Positions 59,167 to 64,000 of a stretch of 64,000 nt of DNA are shown here, one piece after another (position 1 is the stretch's first letter; each line of letters opens with the position of its first letter). Origin of the DNA: Candidatus Odyssella thessalonicensis L13 (GTDB lineage: Bacteria > Pseudomonadota > Alphaproteobacteria > Paracaedibacterales > Paracaedibacteraceae); contig NZ_AEWF01000008.1 in the NCBI RefSeq assembly GCF_000190415.1, positions 17,739-81,738 on the forward strand, written 5' to 3'. The position numbers were made by a program, and so were the translations under genes. The notes beneath the pieces were generated by a model. That model saw nothing but the letters and a program-made list of their open reading frames with translations. It did no database searches and was not told the origin of the DNA.

Positions 59167-60348
59167 TCAGTAAGTAAATCGCCACTCGTCATAAAACTTA
59201 CGTAGATTTAACTGAAATAGAAGTTTATCTTGTAAGGCCTTCCTGCTCTTTACATAATCATGGGAAAAGGCAGCAGATTTAATTTGCGATAGGGCTTTGT
59301 TTTTAAAATCCTTCTGCACATCTGAGATGAAAGCATCGAACTGTAATCTATTTTTAAAAATCAAGATAGCCTTATTATTGGAAACATCTTGATGTACATT
59401 TAGAAAATGTAAAAAATATCCCTCCAAATCATCCATTATAATATAATGAAAATAATTTTGGTTAAAATGATCTATTTTAGTAAAACTAAATATTCTTGGT
59501 ACAGGAAATAAAATCCGGAAATCATCACAACAAACATAAGAGAGTTCGGAAAGTACCACATTGTGATACTTGAAACGAACCTTTCCCCAATAAGATTCTG
59601 GGATATAGTATAAGTAACAAAACGTGTCCCCATTTCTTTCCTCCCAATCAGTTAATTCAATTTGAAATTCAGGGAAAAATTTATGGTATACAGGAAAAAT
59701 CCTGTGTCTTTCTGAGTCATCAGGGATTAATAAATAGGGCATCCCTGGGTTGTGAGCCCAATTTACGGGCTCCAAAAGGAGGCGTTTAAATCTATCAAAC
59801 ACAGGCTCATCAATGCCGAAGCGTTGCCTCCAGATTTTTTCACAATCAGATAGGGACGCGGTCTTGTCTTTTGGCGTATTGGTATCTTGAACGCGAGTAT
59901 ATATAGCACCAGGATAAAGCTTTGTTTTTCCTTCTTTCGCCGTGTAAAGTTTTCCTAGTGTATATGGCCTTAGATTTGGATGATCTGCAACAACAATAAT
60001 AGATAAATTTTTGTCAAAAACAGTAATATTTTCTAACCTAATATCTGGGAAGTTACCATTGGAGAATCCAGAATTTCTAAGAGTATTTATTATATTGGCC
60101 TGATCTAATTTATTTTTCTCTATTCCTATGATATTATATTTCATTTCTTTTTTATTTATATTTGGGTTTTCTTTGACCCCATAAATAAGATATCGTTCCC
60201 CAATATAATGAGGATTATTAGCTAAACAGATAATATCATGAACCAGATCCAGACATGTTCCAGGTTGTTCTTTAAAATCCCAGTATTCTCCCTCTTTATC
60301 TAATTCGAGAAGTTTTATAATGGTTTTTGCAAGCTCATTTTTTGTCAA
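59167..60348 (-). CDS. Schlafen AlbA_2-domain protein
   Basis: The 393-residue cytoplasmic protein starts with an AlbA_2/Schlafen-type domain. EYWDFKEQPGTCLDLVHDII, then LANNPHYIGERYLIYGVKEN, is the usual E..DFK and IYGV pattern of the nucleotide/nucleic-acid-binding fold, and TLGKLYTAKEGKTKLYPGAI follows. The C-terminal 200 residues are not recognised. Proteins of this family act as regulators or in defence; which role applies here is unknown. Confidence 0.75.
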   Translation of the reverse strand: MTKNELAKTIIKLLELDKEGEYWDFKEQPGTCLDLVHDIICLANNPHYIGERYLIYGVKENPNINKKEMKYNIIGIEKNKLDQANIINTLRNSGFSNGNFPDIRLENITVFDKNLSIIVVADHPNLRPYTLGKLYTAKEGKTKLYPGAIYTRVQDTNTPKDKTASLSDCEKIWRQRFGIDEPVFDRFKRLLLEPVNWAHNPGMPYLLIPDDSERHRIFPVYHKFFPEFQIELTDWEERNGDTFCYLYYIPESYWGKVRFKYHNVVLSELSYVCCDDFRILFPVPRIFSFTKIDHFNQNYFHYIIMDDLEGYFLHFLNVHQDVSNNKAILIFKNRLQFDAFISDVQKDFKNKALSQIKSAAFSHDYVKSRKALQDKLLFQLNLRKFYDEWRFTY

Positions 60349-60375
60349 TTGGTAATGTTCCCATATAAGAAATCA

Positions 60376-60579
60376 TCATATAAAGGGTTGTTTAACGAGG
60401 ACGAAGCTGCTGAAGTATTTCAGTTGGAAATACTGATAAAAGGCTGTTCTTCCAATTCCCAGAGATTTAATAATATCAGAAATAAAGGGATAGTTCTCTC
60501 TATCTTTAATCATAGCACGAGCGGCCTTAATCTTTTCTTCAATATCAGCAGGAATGCGCAAAGTAGGGTTTGTGGCCAC
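60376..60579 (-). pseudogene. resolvase C-terminal DNA-binding fragment
   Basis: The fragment encodes a Hin/resolvase-type HTH: IPADIEEKIKAARAMIKDRE, then ISDIIKSLGIGRTAFYQYF. It is the end of a Tn3-type or related serine recombinase whose catalytic domain is absent. An in-frame stop comes soon upstream (TAAAACGGG). It overlaps the DUF1016 fragment in another frame, and both end or begin near a 20-bp palindrome. Confidence 0.65.
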
Positions 60580-60932
60580 AAACCCGTTTTAGAAAGGATG
60601 TGCAAGTGATTTGACCAGCTGACCTCTGTCAGCAGTGCTGACAGTTTTTTATCTTCGTGATAAGCTTCGTAAAATTGCTTCATTCTCCAAAGATTACGTG
60701 AAGAGAATCCTTTAATTGATGGATCTTTGGTAAGAATATACCTAGATAATTCTTCTACACGTGATTTTCCCCAACTGCCTTCTTGAGTTTGATTACTAAT
60801 ATATTGCCCTATTTCCCAGTAAAGAGTAATTATTGATTTATTTATTTGAGACCAGGTTTTTGCTTTAGCCTCTGCTATCATGCGATAGATTTGTAGAAAA
60901 TCTTGATTGCTCTCTTTAGCTTCAAGGGTCAT
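60510..60932 (-). pseudogene. DUF1016 (YhcG-type) nuclease, N-terminal fragment
   Basis: The first 100 residues match the YhcG/DUF1016 N-terminal domain: FLQIYRMIAEAKAKTWSQIN, then LYWEIGQYISNQTQEGSWGK, and FSSRNLWRMKQFYEAY. From about residue 110 the frame continues into what is actually resolvase coding sequence in another frame, and the tail (LWPQTLLCAFLLILKKRLRP) has no family match. The PD-(D/E)XK catalytic domain is missing. It is a broken gene. Confidence 0.7.
60566..60585. repeat. perfect 20-bp palindrome at a gene-fragment junction
   Basis: GGGTTTGTGG is followed by its exact complement. It lies exactly where DUF1016 coding similarity ends and resolvase similarity begins, so it may be the recombination scar or a crossover site. 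Confidence 0.6.
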
Positions 60933-61464
60933 CTTTAACTTCTATAAAAAATTACTTTACGGATCATTATCTTGTGAAGAGATATACTTAATATCATGCC
61001 ATTAATTAACAAAATAGGCTTTTATTCAAAAAAAATAAAGCCCTTAGCTTACCTTTCTAAGAGATTAGATCGATGCCTTTTAATACCAAAACGTCTAAAA
61101 ACACAAGAAGATGTAGTTAAATAGAACTTTTTACCCTTCTATTCTCTTTGTAGGCATTACTAAGTAAGAGATTGAGAGGTTTCTTAAAATAAATATTTCT
61201 CAGATAGCTGGATAAGCAGCTGTCATCAGGGGATCCTTATATCCCTTAGCGTAATTACCGTTTTCATTAGTCATCAAATTCTTTTCTAGGCATATCTGGA
61301 TGGAACTGTACCTCTCTTCAAATTTTAAATCTTCAGAATTGTTGGCGTTATCGCGGTTACTCTGGACAAATGGTACCTTTAATTGCAGGCTAAAGAAAAA
61401 GATTTAATATTTTTCAATACGTACCTATATCAGTATTTATTAAAAATCTGTTATGGTGCTATTA
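60933..61464. other. intergenic with one decayed coding stretch
   Basis: The minus strand between 61200 and about 61405 is open for about 65 codons (SLQLKVPFVQSNRDNANNSE, then KNLMTNENGNYAKGYKDPLM) and ends at a TGA. There is no start. It may be the end of a lost gene downstream of the exported protein at 61465. Nothing else is seen. Confidence 0.4.
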
Positions 61465-62151
61465 TTATCCCTGAATATTATTCACTTTCTTTATTCTTTC
61501 CATTAAAATATCTGTAAGATCTTCATCATCGAACCTTATAGGAGGTACATTATTCATTTTTCTAATATTTAATGTTTCTTTAGGTGAATCTTTATAAGCT
61601 TCGGCTAGAGAACGAGCATGCATCTGAAATTGGTCTTTATCAATTATACCTGCATATTTACCATTTACATAATTACGTGTATCTTTTTCAGCGAGTTCTA
61701 TAATTTCTCTAAAAAAATTATCATTTAGGCGTTTATCAATTAACATCCCTCGAAAAATCTTGAGCATAGCTTCATTTCCATTTAAGGCACTCATTAGGTC
61801 TACCTGAGCTTTCTGGTAAAGTGTTTTATTTACCAAATCAGAGCGTCCTTTATATTCATAAAATCTTGCTAATTCACTTAAGTCTCTTGACCTATCTTCA
61901 GCTTCACTCTCGCCATGACTCTCAGAAATTTTTATTGATTCCAATATATCCGTTTCATATAGCCACTCTTTTTCTTCCTCTGTTAAAAATCTAACATCGG
62001 CATTAGGGCCCGCTTTTTCCATTACCCGTCTAACTATTTCCTTATTTTCTTCGGGCCCTATTAATTGGGAGCCAATATTATCGCAACCAACTACCATGTT
62101 TAAATTCATACCGAAAAAAGCTAATTTTACTATTAAAGAATTATATTTCAT
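61465..62151 (-). CDS. small exported protein, copy A (orphan cassette)
   Basis: The 228-residue product starts with a hydrophobic signal that ends in a lipobox-like VVGC (Cys near residue 23). The mature, acidic, helical protein shares many blocks with copy B at 62618, for example LYETDILESIKISESHGESE, EYKGRSDLVNKTLYQKA, and EKDTRNYVNGKYA. It belongs to no family I know. Directly upstream is a remnant of the deaminase-like gene, so this copy has lost its intact partner. Confidence 0.68.
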   Translation of the reverse strand: MKYNSLIVKLAFFGMNLNMVVGCDNIGSQLIGPEENKEIVRRVMEKAGPNADVRFLTEEEKEWLYETDILESIKISESHGESEAEDRSRDLSELARFYEYKGRSDLVNKTLYQKAQVDLMSALNGNEAMLKIFRGMLIDKRLNDNFFREIIELAEKDTRNYVNGKYAGIIDKDQFQMHARSLAEAYKDSPKETLNIRKMNNVPPIRFDDEDLTDILMERIKKVNNIQG

Positions 62152-62617
62152 TGCCAGATCTCATCTTACTGTTTTTTATTGGGTACATTTCCAGCCATTA
62201 AAAAAAGGACTGTATTTGGGTTGTCTATATTAAACTCTTGGCTATAGCCCTCTGAAGGTCTATTAGGTATTATGCAAGGATTTGTGCGAAAAATTATCAT
62301 AAGGATTTAAAAAAGTCTGGGAACACCTTATTTTCTGCGACTCACAGAGGAATGGGCGCTTTTTATAAAGAGCTCCTTCTGGCGTATGGGCGAGAGACTG
62401 GCGAGTCACTGAACATCCCTAAACCCAACAAGCGTATGCATATAACGGAGCGACAATCTACCCGTAACGTTGATTAAACAGGGATAAAGCATACTATGTA
62501 TATATAGTGCTGGGATCTTTGCCGACCCTCAATATGTGCATGGTTATTGCATAGTTCCCAATCTATTCACGCGCTCAGCCCCTACTTGCAACCTGTCCAA
62601 AATTCCTGATAGGTCTA
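62152..62617. other. intergenic region between cassettes
   Basis: It contains the deaminase remnant (62166-62303). A further stretch on the plus strand at about 62354-62480 is unusually GC-rich and open for 42 codons from an ATG after AGAGGA; I cannot identify it, and it may be a transferred gene fragment. Confidence 0.45.
62166..62303 (-). pseudogene. remnant of the deaminase-like gene, last ~45 codons
   Basis: The minus-strand frame ending at 62166-62168 encodes residues that align with the last 45 residues of the gene at 63332. PSEGYSQEFNIDNPNTVLFL and MAGNVPNKKQ here compare with TSGYSEELNIEGPDTLLFL and MAGNGPTKEQ there. Upstream of about 62303 the frame has stops and the similarity ends. 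Its position before copy A matches the position of the intact gene before copy B, so a two-gene cassette was duplicated. Confidence 0.7.
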
Positions 62618-63307
62618 TTATTCTGCCTGGTGGTTATTTCTTCTTTTTATCCTTTCATGTAGAATGTCGGCGATTATTTCATTATCCAGGCATTTAGGGA
62701 AACAATTGTGTACCATTCTGAGGTGAAGTGTTGCCTTAAGAGAATTTTTATAAGCTTCTGCAAGAATCTTTACATGTTCTTGAAATCCTGGAAGATCAAC
62801 CAATTGGGCATATTTACCATTCACATAATTACGCATATCTTTTTCCGCAAGCTTTATAATTTCGCTAAAGAAATTATCCTCTAGCCTTTTATTGATTATC
62901 ATTTCTTTAAAGTGCCCGAGCATGGCCTCGTCCCCTTTTAAAGCAATCCTCAAATCGAGCTCTGCTTTTTCCAGAAGTGTTTTATTCACAAGGGTAGGAC
63001 ATCCTTTATATTCATAAAATAGGGCTAATTCATATAGATCACCAGATCGATCTGCCGCCTCACTATCTCCATGGCTTTCCGAAACTTTTATTGATTCCAA
63101 TATATCCGTTTCATAAAGCCACCCTTTATCTTCCTCAGTTAAGGCGCTGATTTCACCTTTTGGTCCAGCTTTTTCTAATATCCTTCTAGAGATTTCCCGA
63201 TTTTCTTCAGGTCCTTTTATTTGGGAACCAATATCGTCTAAACTAAATACTGTACCTGAGTTCATGACCATACCGACTAAACCTATTATTAGCGTCTTAT
63301 ATTCCAT
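62618..63307 (-). CDS. small exported protein, copy B
   Basis: The 229-residue paralogue of copy A has a signal-like start (IGLVGMVMNSGTVFSLDDIG) and then shared blocks such as GPEENREISRRILEKAG, LYETDILESIKVSESHGDSE, and YVNGKYAQLVDLPGFQEH. It starts 24 bases after the stop of the deaminase-like gene, so the two are translated from one message. It may serve as an immunity or accessory protein of that gene product. The export signal suggests it functions outside the cytoplasm. Confidence 0.7.
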   Translation of the reverse strand: MEYKTLIIGLVGMVMNSGTVFSLDDIGSQIKGPEENREISRRILEKAGPKGEISALTEEDKGWLYETDILESIKVSESHGDSEAADRSGDLYELALFYEYKGCPTLVNKTLLEKAELDLRIALKGDEAMLGHFKEMIINKRLEDNFFSEIIKLAEKDMRNYVNGKYAQLVDLPGFQEHVKILAEAYKNSLKATLHLRMVHNCFPKCLDNEIIADILHERIKRRNNHQAE

Positions 63308-63331
63308 TGCCTAATTTCCTAAATTATAATT

Positions 63332-64000
63332 TTATTGTTCTTTCGTGGGTCCATTTCCAGCCATCAAGAATAGGAGAGTATCGGGACCCTCTATATTAAG
63401 CTCTTCACTATAACCACTCGTAGGTCTTTTAAGCCCAAAAGGATGAATCGAGGAGTATAATAAAACTTTTCCTAAAGGGATATCCACTTTAATTCCTAAT
63501 CCTTCCAGTAAGCTTTTATCTAAAAAGTCTTTATGTTCCAAAGCCTCAAATAGAAGTGGTCTACAATGGGTACAACAATCATTACGAGAGACAATATTAA
63601 GTATAGATAACTCCGGGATAACATCCTTAGGTAGTTTAATACTATACATTATTTCACTGAAAGTAGGAGATAAGGTTTCCCCATTAGCTTTCAGTGCAGG
63701 ATGCCCCATTATATAGAGTAATATAGGTTCTTCACTATGAAGCCAAAACTGAAATGCGTGCTTATTACTATGCATCAAAGATTCTTCTTCTGTTTGTAAA
63801 AATTTGTCGCTTAGAGGATCTTGAGAAGAAGCTTTAACAAAAAAGGGCTCCAATTTTTCTCGGATAGGTTTATAGTTTTCTTTCCATAAACTTTCCCAGC
63901 CAAAGTAGCTGCTAATTGAAATACAGGGATCTTGGGTAATGCGAGATATACTCTTTTGAAGCCTTAATGCTTTTCTTTTTGCATTCGCGTCGGAATAGCC
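63332..64000 (-). CDS. deaminase-like protein, 5' end outside the window
   Basis: The minus-strand frame is open from the window edge (base 64000) for 222 codons to TAA at 63332. The stretch that contains the N-terminal WESLWKENYKPIREKLEPFF is coding, so the TTG at 63853 is not a start. It contains the two motifs of the cytidine-deaminase fold: HSE in FWLHSEEPILLYI (His and the proton-shuttling Glu), and CTHC in NDCCTHCRPLLFEA with the two zinc-binding Cys 53 residues later. Several bacterial toxins and effectors use this fold on nucleic acids or nucleotides. The full gene, upstream domains and target are unknown. Confidence 0.58.
   Translation of the reverse strand, partial: GYSDANAKRKALRLQKSISRITQDPCISISSYFGWESLWKENYKPIREKLEPFFVKASSQDPLSDKFLQTEEESLMHSNKHAFQFWLHSEEPILLYIMGHPALKANGETLSPTFSEIMYSIKLPKDVIPELSILNIVSRNDCCTHCRPLLFEALEHKDFLDKSLLEGLGIKVDIPLGKVLLYSSIHPFGLKRPTSGYSEELNIEGPDTLLFLMAGNGPTKEQ

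Overview
The window looks like an accessory replicon, most likely a conjugative plasmid, from an intracellular alphaproteobacterium. An amoeba- or protist-associated member of the Holosporales/Rickettsiales is my best guess. This rests on an F-type conjugation apparatus, plasmid partition and replication genes, an AT-rich background, many exported proteins of unknown function, and a eukaryotic-type F-box protein. The taxonomic guess is inference and no rRNA gene is present to settle it. No tRNA or rRNA gene and no CRISPR array were seen.

Layout. 1-10 kb is a mobile-element-scarred cargo region. It holds a Tn3-family remnant with a 38-bp terminal repeat cut by an IS6-like element, an alpha/beta hydrolase, an EamA transporter, a degenerate RadC-like protein, a LuxI acyl-homoserine-lactone synthase convergent with a LuxR-type protein that lacks a DNA-binding domain, an HU protein, a toxin-antitoxin pair and a second, intact IS6-like element. 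9.8-22.3 kb begins with an exported F-box protein. It continues with a probable peptide or amino-acid-derived small-molecule locus: a divergent ATP-grasp ligase, a 36-residue peptide gene, a perfect 42-bp palindrome, a highly unusual tandem ABC transporter, two metallo-beta-lactamase-fold proteins, a P-loop kinase-like protein, a SagB-type flavin dehydrogenase and a LysR regulator. 22.7-28.8 kb carries two regulators and three exported proteins of unknown role.

29-34.3 kb is the plasmid maintenance block. parA and parB are minus-strand, with palindromic parS-like sites duplicated by a 106-bp tandem repeat. Two related replication initiators flank a GNAT acetyltransferase. The first initiator is preceded by a hairpin with a UUGGCG loop, a 20-codon leader peptide and a hairpin that buries its start codon, a layout like the antisense-RNA-controlled IncFII/IncI replicons. 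34.7-39.3 kb holds a ribbon-helix-helix regulator, a membrane sensor-like protein overlapping a STAND/TPR NTPase that carries a signal peptide, and an XRE regulator. Between that regulator and the transfer operon lie six palindromic operators spaced 30-32 bp apart.

39.7-58.4 kb is the transfer operon: traL, traE, traK, a pilin-like gene, traB, traV, traC, traW, traU, trbC, traN, traF, traH (frameshifted), traG, a divergent membrane/RHH pair at the traS position, a Toprim-primase-like gene and traD. No relaxase gene is in the window. Downstream of traD is a 59-codon membrane peptide and a truncated IS110-type transposase. 59-64 kb is again decayed cargo: a Schlafen/AlbA_2 protein, fused remnants of a DUF1016 nuclease and a resolvase, and a duplicated cassette of a deaminase-like protein followed by a small exported protein. 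In one of the two cassettes the deaminase is reduced to its last 45 or so codons.
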